Shown here: positions 8,271-16,041 of the stretch, piece after piece
Position numbering within the stretch: position 1 is the stretch's first letter
Layout: each line of letters opens with the position of its first letter
NCBI GenBank assembly: GCA_021793155.1
Contig: JAJYTF010000010.1
Span: 62,001 to 126,000 of the forward strand
Length of the DNA: 64,000 nt
Direction: 5' to 3'
DNA from: Pseudomonadota bacterium
Lineage (GTDB): Bacteria > Pseudomonadota > Alphaproteobacteria > Rhodospirillales > Magnetospirillaceae
Notes under the pieces: generated by a model
The model's input: only the letters and a program-made list of their open reading frames with translations
Database searches by the model: none
Told to the model about the DNA's origin: nothing
Program-made: the position numbers and the translations under genes

Positions 8271-10318
8271 TCGGCGGCATCCCGCGCCGCATCGGCGCCA
8301 TGGATGATCGAGCTGGCAGTATCGAGGAAGGTGGCCACCGCTTCGCGGTAGTTCTCGGCCCGCCCGCATGACAACGCCACCAGCCTTTCGCCGACGACCC
8401 GGTCGAAGGCGGCCAGCACGGCGGGCGACGCCATATCGCGCAGGCGCTCGAAGATGGCGGCGGCCGGATCCTCGTCCTGGGTGAACTGGTAGGCATGGTG
8501 CAGCAGGCGCCTCGCCGCGAACACCACGGCATCCTCCGCCGATTGCAGGGCGCCGTCCCAGCGCCCTGCGACCAAATGGCGGTCGAAGCGGATCAGGGCG
8601 TCGTCGGCAAGGTCGTCCAGGACGTCGTCAGAAGCGAACGGTGCCGCACATTCACCGCGCAAGCCCGGAGCGCCTTTGAAGGTATCGGCGTCGCCCCAAT
8701 CGGTGAAGGTCTGCTCTGCCTCGACGCCGTCGAGGGACGACAGCAGCGCAACGACACCGTCCTTGCCGATCCGTTCGACCCAGGCACGGACGCTCTCGCC
8801 CGCCAGCTTGCCGGCGGCATAGCCCTGGCGCAACAGGCGCAACGCCGCCAAACCATGCCTGGCCGGGATGATCGGCCCGGCAATGCCCACCACTTCAGCC
8901 TGCGCACCGGCCCGGCCGTCGCCGCCGATATGGACCTGGTAGTGGGGCGCCGGCTGGCCGTCGATCTTCTTGGCCAAGCCGTGGAAGCCGAAATCCCCGA
9001 TATGGTGCTGCCCGCAGGAGTTCTGGCAGCCGGAGATGCGCACCGAGATCGCTCGAGCGGTTGGATCGTTCTGCGCGTCCTCCCACACCGCCCGACCGAA
9101 GCCGGGCGAGTTGGTGATGCCGATGCGACAGGTGGTGGTTCCCGGGCAGGAGACGACATCGGCGGTCTCGGCGGAACTCGCTGGAACCAGGATGTTGATG
9201 GCTTCCAGGCGGCGGATCACCTCGGCCAGGCAATCTGCCGGCACATTGGGCAGCACCAGATTCTGGTCGCGGGTGGTTCGCACTTCGGAAAGGCCGATGG
9301 CATAGCCGATGGCCAGCAATTCGTCCAACTGCGCCGCCGACAAGTTGCCCAGTGGCGGGTTGGCCACGACAGCAAAGCGGCCGTCATGCTGCTTCACCAC
9401 CCCCATCGGCGTGCGTTCGACCGCCGCCTCGGTCGGTTGCCGCCAATCCAGCGGCTGCCACGGCCGTTGGGGCAAGCCCTTCAGCCGTTCGAACTCCTCG
9501 AGGAACAGAGCGCGAAATTTCTCCTCACCGAACCGCTTGACGACGAATTTCAGGCGCGCGGCATTGCGGTTGATCCGGTCGGAGTAGCGTTGGTGCAGCC
9601 GCGCGGTCGCCTCGACCACCGTCGCCAGTTCATCCTCGGTGACGAAATCGAGCATCGGGATCGCCGGCCGCGGCTGGCCACCCAGCCCCCCGCCAACCAG
9701 CACCTTGAATCCCTTCTGACCCTCACGTTCCGTCGCGATCAGCCCGATGTCGTGGATCGGCGCGGCAGCGCAATCAGTGGCGCATCCCGAGACCGAGATT
9801 TTAGCTTTGCGCGGCATGTGCTGGACCAGCGGGTTGCGGATCCAGGTCCGCGCCACCCGTTCCGCCACCGCGCCGGCGTCCACATGTTCGCGCGGGCAGT
9901 TGCCGGCCAGCGCGCAGGCGGTGACGTTGCGAAATGTGTTGCCGCAGGCTTCGCGCGTGGTCAGGCCGTTGGAGTAGAGAAATCCGAGCGCTTCGGCGGT
10001 GCGCTCCAACGGTACGAAATAGGTTTGGATGTCCTGGCGGGTCGTAATGTGGACGTCGCCTTGGCAGAATTGTCGGTTGAAGTGGGCCAGAACTCCCAAC
10101 CATGCCAGTGGGACGACCCCGCCGGGGATCTTGATGCGCACCATTTGCACCCCTGGCTGCTTCTGTCCGTAGACTCCGAAGCGCACGCGGAACGCCGTCC
10201 AGGTTTCCTCGTCCCACTCGCCTTCCAGGCGACGGACCAGCCCGCGCTTGTATTCGTCGAGGTCGGACAGGCGGACCAGGGGTTCAATCTTGTCGGTGAT
10301 GATGGCGGCTGTGCTCAC
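8267..10318 (-). CDS. Nitrite/sulfite reductase hemoprotein with C-terminal helical extension
   Basis: 683 residues, probable assimilatory sulfite reductase reducing sulfite to sulfide, first gene of the operon. Two ferredoxin-like half domains precede siroheme domains. The siroheme/[4Fe-4S] ligands are in CPGTTTC and SGCQNSCGQH. The GTG start is preferred over an ATG 24 nt upstream because AAGCGAGG lies 7 nt before it, while the ATG has no Shine-Dalgarno. Residues about 561-683 extend beyond the normal fold as a helical, A/L/R-rich segment (for example AGRWDGALQSAEDAVVFAARRLL) that looks HEPN-like. No flavoprotein partner is adjacent, so ferredoxin may be the donor. A nitrite reductase role is less likely given the cysHDNC neighbours. 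Confidence 0.9.
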   Translation of the reverse strand: MSTAAIITDKIEPLVRLSDLDEYKRGLVRRLEGEWDEETWTAFRVRFGVYGQKQPGVQMVRIKIPGGVVPLAWLGVLAHFNRQFCQGDVHITTRQDIQTYFVPLERTAEALGFLYSNGLTTREACGNTFRNVTACALAGNCPREHVDAGAVAERVARTWIRNPLVQHMPRKAKISVSGCATDCAAAPIHDIGLIATEREGQKGFKVLVGGGLGGQPRPAIPMLDFVTEDELATVVEATARLHQRYSDRINRNAARLKFVVKRFGEEKFRALFLEEFERLKGLPQRPWQPLDWRQPTEAAVERTPMGVVKQHDGRFAVVANPPLGNLSAAQLDELLAIGYAIGLSEVRTTRDQNLVLPNVPADCLAEVIRRLEAINILVPASSAETADVVSCPGTTTCRIGITNSPGFGRAVWEDAQNDPTARAISVRISGCQNSCGQHHIGDFGFHGLAKKIDGQPAPHYQVHIGGDGRAGAQAEVVGIAGPIIPARHGLAALRLLRQGYAAGKLAGESVRAWVERIGKDGVVALLSSLDGVEAEQTFTDWGDADTFKGAPGLRGECAAPFASDDVLDDLADDALIRFDRHLVAGRWDGALQSAEDAVVFAARRLLHHAYQFTQDEDPAAAIFERLRDMASPAVLAAFDRVVGERLVALSCGRAENYREAVATFLDTASSIIHGADAARDAAE

Positions 10319-10582
10319 GGCTTGGCCTCGCTTATTTAACATTGTATTGGTGTAATAGACGTTATTTGTACACATCGTTATGCATTTTTGTTGCCGAGTC
10401 AACATCGGCGAGTGTTGTTTGTTCCGTGGTTGCGACAAGGGCGGGTGGCCGTGTTAAATCCACCGCGGAGAGCACGGGGTTTTTCTGGTGGGCGAAGCTC
10501 CACAAATCCTTTGCGTGGCCTCCGTGGCGCGACCGCGAAGTGGCGGCACGGGCGCAACCCGTCACAGCGGCGAGGGACCCTG

Positions 10583-11347
10583 ATGGAGTTGAATGCGCAA
10601 ATCACCGGTGAAGGTTCGCCCCTGGTGATTTTGCATGGGCTTTTCGGCTCGGCCCGCAACTGGGCTTCGATTGCCCGGGGGCTGGCCGACATCCGGCAAG
10701 TCCATGCCCTCGACCTGAGGAATCACGGATCGTCGCCCTGGGCCGAGGAGATGACCTATGAGCGGATGGCTGAGGACGTCGCTGGCTATATCGAACGCCG
10801 CGGCTTGGCTCCCACTGACCTGCTCGGCCATTCCATGGGCGGCAAGGCGGCCATGGTCCTGGCTTTGCAACAGCCTGAATTGGTAGACCGGCTGATCGTC
10901 GTCGACATCGCGCCGGTGGACTATGTGCGCGACAGCTTCCCGACCTATGTGGCAGCGATGAGGGCGGTAGACCTCGCTGCCGGACATCGGCGTGCCGACA
11001 TCGACGCGCAATTGGCCGGGGCGATCCCCGATCCGTTGTTACGCGCTTTCCTTCTGCAAAATCTGGTCAGCGAGGACGGCCGGTTCCGCTGGCGCTTGAA
11101 CCTGCCCGGCATCGGCGCCAACCTTCCGGCCATCACCGCATTCCCCCCCAGTGACAAGAGTTTCACCGGGCCGACCACCTTCCTGGCGGGGGAACACTCG
11201 GATTACATTCGCCCGCGGGATGAGGGGGCGATCCGCAGACTATTCCCGCGGGCGGGAATCTTCGAGATTGGCCAGTCGGGCCATTGGCCCCATGCCGAGC
11301 AGCCGGAGCGTTTCCTCGCTCTGGTGAGACAAGCGCTGGTGCGATAG
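10583..11347 (+). CDS. Alpha/beta-fold hydrolase (YbfF-like esterase)
   Basis: 254-residue alpha/beta hydrolase. Features are the oxyanion-region HGLFGSARNW near residue 17, the nucleophile elbow GHSMGG, and the catalytic histidine in SGHWPHAEQP near the C-terminus; the acid is probably the Asp of GEHSDYIR or nearby. The segment DLRNHGSSPW is typical of the YbfF/thioesterase-like esterase group. The start ATG at 10583 was chosen for the GAGGGA Shine-Dalgarno just upstream; the same frame stays open further 5' without a better site. The gene stands alone, divergent from the sulfite operon, and ends at a strong hairpin. The natural substrate is unknown. Confidence 0.9.
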   Translation: MELNAQITGEGSPLVILHGLFGSARNWASIARGLADIRQVHALDLRNHGSSPWAEEMTYERMAEDVAGYIERRGLAPTDLLGHSMGGKAAMVLALQQPELVDRLIVVDIAPVDYVRDSFPTYVAAMRAVDLAAGHRRADIDAQLAGAIPDPLLRAFLLQNLVSEDGRFRWRLNLPGIGANLPAITAFPPSDKSFTGPTTFLAGEHSDYIRPRDEGAIRRLFPRAGIFEIGQSGHWPHAEQPERFLALVRQALVR

Positions 11348-11348
11348 A

Positions 11349-11381
11349 GCACATTCCGCTTCACCCCGAAGCGGAATGTGC
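11349..11381. terminator. Hairpin terminator after the hydrolase gene
   Basis: Perfect 14-bp stem (GCACATTCCGCTTC with its complement) around the 5-nt loop ACCCC, starting directly behind the TAG stop. No T-tract follows. It sits between convergent genes and can serve both strands. Confidence 0.7.
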
Positions 11382-11434
11382 GACAAGCCTGCGCGGCGCT
11401 TGAGCGTGGCGGTCAGGATGGACGAGAAGCTGAT

Positions 11435-11974
11435 CTAATACCCGCCTTTCTTTCCCGCGCTGCCGATGTAGGTGAAGTCCCATTCCTGGATGAAGGGGCG
11501 CCACCACTGGCCGACACCGGTTTCCTTGTCGGTGTGGCGATAAAAGCCGTTATAGGACGGCGGATCCACCTTGACGGCCAGGTGATACTTGCCGGGCCCG
11601 GCCAGCTTGACGTTGCGTCCATAATGCGGACCATCGTCGGCCACCATGGGGACCAGCGGACCCTCCGACGAAAAATCGCTCCCGGGTTTGGTCAATTCGT
11701 AGCTGACGCCCAGATAGGGGATCCACTCGCCGGCGGCGAAGCCGTTGGGATTACCCTTCTCGGCATGAATGTCCGCCTCGAGATGGATGTCAGCATCGGC
11801 CGGGCCGCATTGGTCGGTTTGCGGCGCCATCACCACGCCCTGCAGATAGACGGCAGCCACCCGCATCCCGTTCAGTTCCACCGGCTCGCCAATCGGGCGC
11901 TCGGCCGCCAGGGCCGCGTTTGTGGTCAGCGCCATTGCGGCGACCAGAATCAACGATGTTCGCATTCTCGCCAT
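11435..11974 (-). CDS. Periplasmic P19/FtrA-type iron-binding protein
   Basis: 179 residues. A signal peptide (about 1-24, ending NAALAAE) is followed by a P19/Tp34-type immunoglobulin-like domain with EPVELNGMRVAAVYLQGV, ADIHLEADIHAEKGNPNGF, WIPYLGVSYEL, GPHYGRNVKL, GKYHLAVKVDPP and WWRPFIQEWDF. In known family members conserved Met and His residues of this kind bind Cu and Fe and deliver iron to an FTR1 permease; the His-rich motifs fit. The ATG at 11974 follows AGGAAAGG and gives a clean signal peptide. It is the third gene of a minus-strand operon, 19 nt behind the polyferredoxin. No FTR1 permease is visible in the window. Confidence 0.92.
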   Translation of the reverse strand: MARMRTSLILVAAMALTTNAALAAERPIGEPVELNGMRVAAVYLQGVVMAPQTDQCGPADADIHLEADIHAEKGNPNGFAAGEWIPYLGVSYELTKPGSDFSSEGPLVPMVADDGPHYGRNVKLAGPGKYHLAVKVDPPSYNGFYRHTDKETGVGQWWRPFIQEWDFTYIGSAGKKGGY

Positions 11975-11993
11975 TTTCCTTTCCTCACCATGG

Positions 11994-13394
11994 TCACAAC
12001 CCGAAAACCGCCGGCCACCACCCCAGGCCGACCAACACGCTGCCCAGCAGGCCGGGTAGCAGGGCCGCCCATCGCCGAGCTCCGCCGACACCCTGGCGGC
12101 AGAGAATTGCCCGGCCCAGGCGGATGCTCCACAGGAGACCCAGCGCGAAGAACGTCCCCTTCACCGCATGGACACCGCCCATCCCCAAGGGGGTGAAACC
12201 CAGCGGCTCGAACAGCTTGCCGCCCAGTCCGATGACCAGAGAAACCATGGCCACCGGCGCGTACTGGTAGCCAAGTTCGGTAAACCGGCGGGCAACCGAC
12301 GCCTCGCCATTCCCCTGCCCGGCCAACCGGGCGGCGGCAATGGTGAGAATCGCCAGAATCGAGGTCATGACCGCCATCACCGCCAGCATGAAGCCGGTGA
12401 TCAGAACGAAGTCGAGCCAAAGGAACACTTCGTGACGGGCCGGATGCACACTCATCAACCAGGATGGCCCGGGTTTGGCGAGCCACAGCCAGCCGTGGCC
12501 GATCGCCCATTCCCCCAGGGCCTGCCGCAGGTCTTGGAACTGGGGCAAGACCAACCACAGGAAGCCGCCAAGAGCGATGCCGGTGCCGAGGAAGAGGAAC
12601 CACACCTCGGCGGCGTTGGGATGATGGTAACGGATCGCTTCGATCTCGCTGCCGGGGCGCCGCAACTCCAGATGAATCCCGCCCTTGGCCTGCGGATTGA
12701 CGCAGCGGAAGCATTCGATGCAGTGACGCGACTCGGTCTTGCGGGCCAGGTCGATCATCGTCGGGCAAACGCCCTTTTCCGTATAACCTTCGCCGCCGGG
12801 CAGGCGGAACCGCGCCGCGAATTCCACCACGCCCAAACGAGAGAACACGCCGAGCAACAGGCCGATGGGGCACATGTGGCGGCACCAGGCCCGTTTATTC
12901 CTGCCGTACAGCCAGCCGATCAGCACCGCCGCCGCCATGGTTCCGCCGAACAATTCGGCGGCGCCTTCGGGATGGTCGCGAACGCCCAGCGTCTGCCCCA
13001 GGACAGTGACCACCAAAAAGCTGGCCACCGGCGTTCCTTCCCAGCGCAGCCAGCGCGGAATGGCCCGCCGCGGCCCAACCCCGTTGGCCCATTCGGACGC
13101 CGCCCCCATTGGGCAAAACAGGCCGCACCAGGACCGCCCGGTGAGGATCACCGAAAGGAACACCAAGGGGAACCACAGGCCCCACAAGGCGTAATTGGCA
13201 AAAGTGGTGAAATCGGTGAACGGCGTGGCGTCGCCCGGCGGATCAGGCTGGAGCAGAGGAACGAAGATGACCGCGACGAACACCAGAAACATTCCGAAAT
13301 GGACGAAGCGCAAGCGGTCCCGGTGACGGATGAAAAACCGCTCGAGAGCCGCCGCGGCGGTTGGTTCGCTGTTGACGCACTCCCGGTGTATCAT
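11994..13394 (-). CDS. Multi-span membrane polyferredoxin (FtrD/NapH/NosR-like)
   Basis: 466 residues with about eight hydrophobic segments and cytoplasmic-type Fe-S motifs: CGLFCPMG and CRHMCPIG (the CxxxCP pair of NapH/NosR/FtrD proteins) and a later cysteine cluster CPTM plus CIECFRC. Family members move electrons across or along the membrane; in FtrABCD and FetMP-like iron systems they are thought to reduce or oxidise iron during import. The ATG overlaps the stop of the preceding small gene (ATGA), so translation is coupled, and P19 follows after 19 nt. Context therefore points to iron uptake rather than nitrate or nitrous oxide respiration. Confidence 0.88.
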   Translation of the reverse strand: MIHRECVNSEPTAAAALERFFIRHRDRLRFVHFGMFLVFVAVIFVPLLQPDPPGDATPFTDFTTFANYALWGLWFPLVFLSVILTGRSWCGLFCPMGAASEWANGVGPRRAIPRWLRWEGTPVASFLVVTVLGQTLGVRDHPEGAAELFGGTMAAAVLIGWLYGRNKRAWCRHMCPIGLLLGVFSRLGVVEFAARFRLPGGEGYTEKGVCPTMIDLARKTESRHCIECFRCVNPQAKGGIHLELRRPGSEIEAIRYHHPNAAEVWFLFLGTGIALGGFLWLVLPQFQDLRQALGEWAIGHGWLWLAKPGPSWLMSVHPARHEVFLWLDFVLITGFMLAVMAVMTSILAILTIAAARLAGQGNGEASVARRFTELGYQYAPVAMVSLVIGLGGKLFEPLGFTPLGMGGVHAVKGTFFALGLLWSIRLGRAILCRQGVGGARRWAALLPGLLGSVLVGLGWWPAVFGL

Positions 13395-13807
13395 TTGCCC
13401 CCCGCCAAACCGTCCGGGCCGATACCGGCCGCGTCCAGCGCCTTGCCGTCCGAGCGCAGCGACTGGCGCAACGCCTCGGCCACAGAATGCAGGTCGGCCG
13501 TCCCTCTTTTGGCCCCGATGGCCTTGTGCAGGTCGTGGAACAGGGCCTCGACGGCCGATACATGCTCGATGCCCAGGGCCGAACGTTCCGCGATTTCCAT
13601 CTTCTTCTGTTCGAACTGGTTGAAATAGCCGGAGATCACCGCTTCCTTGGCCTCTTCGGCGTGGCCGGCCGCCGCCGCACTTTCGGCATGGTCGATTTCG
13701 GCGGCCACCTGTTCGGCGACCTGTGTCCAATGGCCCGCCGCGCGGGCCCGACCGGCCAGCGCGGCGCTAGCCGCAGCACAAAGGACGATTACCCAAACTC
13801 GGTTCAT
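13391..13807 (-). CDS. Small periplasmic protein resembling the FTR1 N-terminal extracytoplasmic domain
   Basis: 138 residues with a signal peptide (about 1-23, MNRVWVIVLCAAASAALAGR then ARA). The mature part is helical and contains EAVISGYFNQFEQKKMEIAERSA..EHVSAVEALFHDL, which resembles the AYFDVFE..GME....E.E..F segment of the periplasmic helical domain of bacterial FTR1-type iron permeases. The multi-span permease part with its REGLE motifs is absent, so this is a stand-alone version of that domain. The ATG at 13807 follows GTGGAG. It is the first gene of the operon and overlaps the polyferredoxin by 4 nt. The assignment rests on a motif read by eye and is inference. Confidence 0.7.
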   Translation of the reverse strand: MNRVWVIVLCAAASAALAGRARAAGHWTQVAEQVAAEIDHAESAAAAGHAEEAKEAVISGYFNQFEQKKMEIAERSALGIEHVSAVEALFHDLHKAIGAKRGTADLHSVAEALRQSLRSDGKALDAAGIGPDGLAGGK

Positions 13808-14021
13808 CAAGGATCTCCACGGTAGTGTCCGGCCAAGCCGACATTTCGCCTTGAGGTTATGGGAGCCGCACTCCGGATTCAAGATGATATTGCGACGCAT
13901 TCGCATTTAGCGAAGAAGCGTGAGCCACCACGCTCATCAGGGCGTGGCGTGCCGGATTTTGCTTTCCGCCACAAGAGCCTGCTTTGCTATAGTCCCGGCA
14001 ACGCGAATGCGAGGAAGCGAG

Positions 14022-15122
14022 ATGACGCAATACCAGCAAGCCCCATCCGAAACGTCGGGGGCCCCCTCCTCGGAAACCAGCGCGACCGAAACGTCGCCGA
14101 AAGCCAATCCAACGGCCGGACCGGCCCAGCCTCTGTCGCCGGCGCTAAAGGGATTTCTCGGTGGATTGGCCGGCGGCATTGCCGTATCGGTGCTCGCGGC
14201 GGGCGGACTTGCCGCGGTCTGGCCGGGCCTGCGCGCCCAGGCGCTGTCCCCCGTCGATCGCAGGCTCACCGTCCTCGAACGGGCTATCGACGACCTTAAT
14301 CCGCGTCTTTCGGCCCTCGAACGGCAACAGGCCGCCGCGGGTGGCGCCGATACCGCCCTCTCCGTGCAGTCGCTGTCGCAGCGGGTCGCCACCCTGGAAG
14401 CCCAGACCCATGGGCCGACCGCCGACCCGCGGGTGGGCGCCGTAGCCGAACAGAACGACCGCCTGGCCGCCGACGTCACCCGCCTGAACGGTGAAGTGGA
14501 AGCGCTACGGCGGGCCATGCCGCCCGAAGGCACTATCCTGCGCCTGGCCGAGCAGGCGCAATCGGCCGAAAAGACGGCCCGGGAAATCGCCTCGCGTCAC
14601 CAGTCGGCGCAGGCACTGCTGCTGGTGGTCGGCCAGTTGCGGGAAGCGGTGGATCGCGGAGATCCTTTCGAGACCGAATTGCGGGCGGCGCGGCGGGTCG
14701 CGCCGGCCGAGGATGCGGCGGCGCTGGACACCCTGTCCGCGGACGCGCCAACCGGCGTGGCGCGCAAGGACAGCCTCATCGCCGCATTTCCCACCTTGTC
14801 CAACGACATCGTGCGAGCCGCGGTAGTGCCTGCCGATGGCACTTTCTGGCAGCGAACACTCAACAAGATGACCTCGCTGGTCAGCGTGCGCCGGATCGAC
14901 GGCAAGGGCGACGGAATCCCGGCCACCGTCGCCCGCGCCGAAGCCCGGCTCAAGGAGCGAGATCTATCCAAGGCGGTGCAGGAACTGGCTGGATTGCAGG
15001 GCGACCCGGCCCGGGTGGCGGCGCCGTGGGTGAAGGCGGCCGAGGCCCGTATCGCCGCCGACCGCGCCATGTCGGAAATCGCTGCCACTGCGGCGGCCGA
15101 GACGGCAAAGAGTGGCGGCTAA
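14022..15122 (+). CDS. Mic60/mitofilin-family inner membrane protein
   Basis: 366 residues. Layout: Ser/Thr/Pro/Ala-rich cytoplasmic N-terminus (1-40), one transmembrane helix (about 43-66, FLGGLAGGIAVSVLAAGGLAAV), a coiled-coil region (about 78-190) and a C-terminal mitofilin-signature-like domain with QLREAVDRGDPFETELRAAR, LDTLSADAPTGVARKDSLIAAFP. This is the pattern of alphaproteobacterial Mic60 (COG4223), which shapes intracytoplasmic membranes. In many relatives the gene sits with hemC, hemD or hemY; here it is followed directly by a methyltransferase gene (stop TAA immediately followed by ATG). The start at 14022 has GAGGAAGCGAG upstream. Confidence 0.88.
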   Translation: MTQYQQAPSETSGAPSSETSATETSPKANPTAGPAQPLSPALKGFLGGLAGGIAVSVLAAGGLAAVWPGLRAQALSPVDRRLTVLERAIDDLNPRLSALERQQAAAGGADTALSVQSLSQRVATLEAQTHGPTADPRVGAVAEQNDRLAADVTRLNGEVEALRRAMPPEGTILRLAEQAQSAEKTAREIASRHQSAQALLLVVGQLREAVDRGDPFETELRAARRVAPAEDAAALDTLSADAPTGVARKDSLIAAFPTLSNDIVRAAVVPADGTFWQRTLNKMTSLVSVRRIDGKGDGIPATVARAEARLKERDLSKAVQELAGLQGDPARVAAPWVKAAEARIAADRAMSEIAATAAAETAKSGG

Positions 15123-15947
15123 ATGGATGCGCTGAAGCAGCATTACACCCATGGCGGGCTGGCCGAGGCCATCCTGGATTCTCTTGCAGCCGCCGGGAAG
15201 GACCTCGCCCGGCTGGCGCCAGCCGATCTTGCTCCCGTCGACGAATTCCACATCGGCGGCCGACCGGCCACCATCGACTTCGCCGGCCGCCTGCCCGTCG
15301 AGCCCAAAACACCGCTCCTCGACATCGGCTGCGGACTCGGTGGAGCATCGCGCTATTTCGCCGCCGAGCGGGACTGCCGGGTCACCGGGATCGACCTGAC
15401 CGAGGAATATGTCCGTGTTGCGACGGAACTGGCGCGCCTCGTCGGCCTGTCCCACCGGGTGTCGTTCATCCACGGCAGCGCGGTGGCCCTGCCCTTCGCC
15501 CCGGCCAGCTTCGGCGGCGCCATCATGCTGCATGTCGGCATGAACATCGATGACAAGGGCCAGTTATTCGGCGAAGTGCGGCGGGTGCTTCGCCCGGGCG
15601 CGGTGTTCGGCATCTATGACGTGATGCGCGAAGCCGAGGGGTCTCTGGCCTATCCTCTGCCCTGGGCTTCGACGCCGGATACCAGTTTCCTGGCCACGGC
15701 CAATACCTATGGAGCGCTGCTGCAGCAGGCCGGCTTCGAGATCGTCGGCCGGCGCAGCCGGCGCGAATTCGCCTTGGCTGGTTTCGCCGCCATGCGAGCC
15801 CGCGCCGCCCAGGGCGACGCCGCAGCGCCTCTTTTTGGCCTGCACATCGTCATGGGCGCCGAGGCTGGCAGCAAGACCGCCAACCTGATGGATCAGGTGG
15901 AGCGGGGGCTGATTGCCCCGACCGAGATCATCTGCCGGGCGGTGTAA
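15123..15947 (+). CDS. Class I SAM-dependent methyltransferase
   Basis: 274 residues. SAM-binding motif I is LLDIGCGLGGASRYFA (about 62-77), followed by the acidic motif GIDLTEEYV and motif IV region GAIMLHVGMNIDDK. The overall pattern with VDEFHIGG before motif I and GIYDVMREAEG after the Rossmann core resembles small-molecule methyltransferases of the sarcosine/dimethylglycine or methyltransf_11 type. The ATG directly abuts the Mic60 stop codon, so the two are probably translated from one mRNA; the functional link is unknown. A strong hairpin lies 47 nt after the stop. The substrate cannot be told from sequence. Confidence 0.88.
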   Translation: MDALKQHYTHGGLAEAILDSLAAAGKDLARLAPADLAPVDEFHIGGRPATIDFAGRLPVEPKTPLLDIGCGLGGASRYFAAERDCRVTGIDLTEEYVRVATELARLVGLSHRVSFIHGSAVALPFAPASFGGAIMLHVGMNIDDKGQLFGEVRRVLRPGAVFGIYDVMREAEGSLAYPLPWASTPDTSFLATANTYGALLQQAGFEIVGRRSRREFALAGFAAMRARAAQGDAAAPLFGLHIVMGAEAGSKTANLMDQVERGLIAPTEIICRAV

Positions 15948-15994
15948 ATGGCGTCCTTCGAGACCCAGGTTGTGATCATATGAGACCTCATGCT

Positions 15995-16024
15995 CGATAG
16001 GCCGCCCGTAAGGGCGGCCTATCG
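15995..16024. terminator. Bidirectional hairpin terminator between methyltransferase and valS
   Basis: Perfect 13-bp stem (CGATAGGCCGCCC and complement) with the 4-nt loop GTAA. It lies between two convergent genes (stops at 15947 and 16042), so it can serve either strand. No long T-tract. Confidence 0.8.
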
Positions 16025-16041
16025 AAGGATGGCAGACTGGG

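Noticed and set aside
8495-10339. 614-codon open frame on the plus strand opposite the sulfite reductase
   Set aside because: The sense strand has intact siroheme and Fe-S motifs; the antisense product has none.
10319-10438. Upstream ATG starts for the sulfite reductase (10342 and 10438)
   Set aside because: They have no Shine-Dalgarno, and the upstream translation (many Asn, Tyr, Thr) looks non-coding; the GTG at 10318 has GCGAGG at the right spacing.
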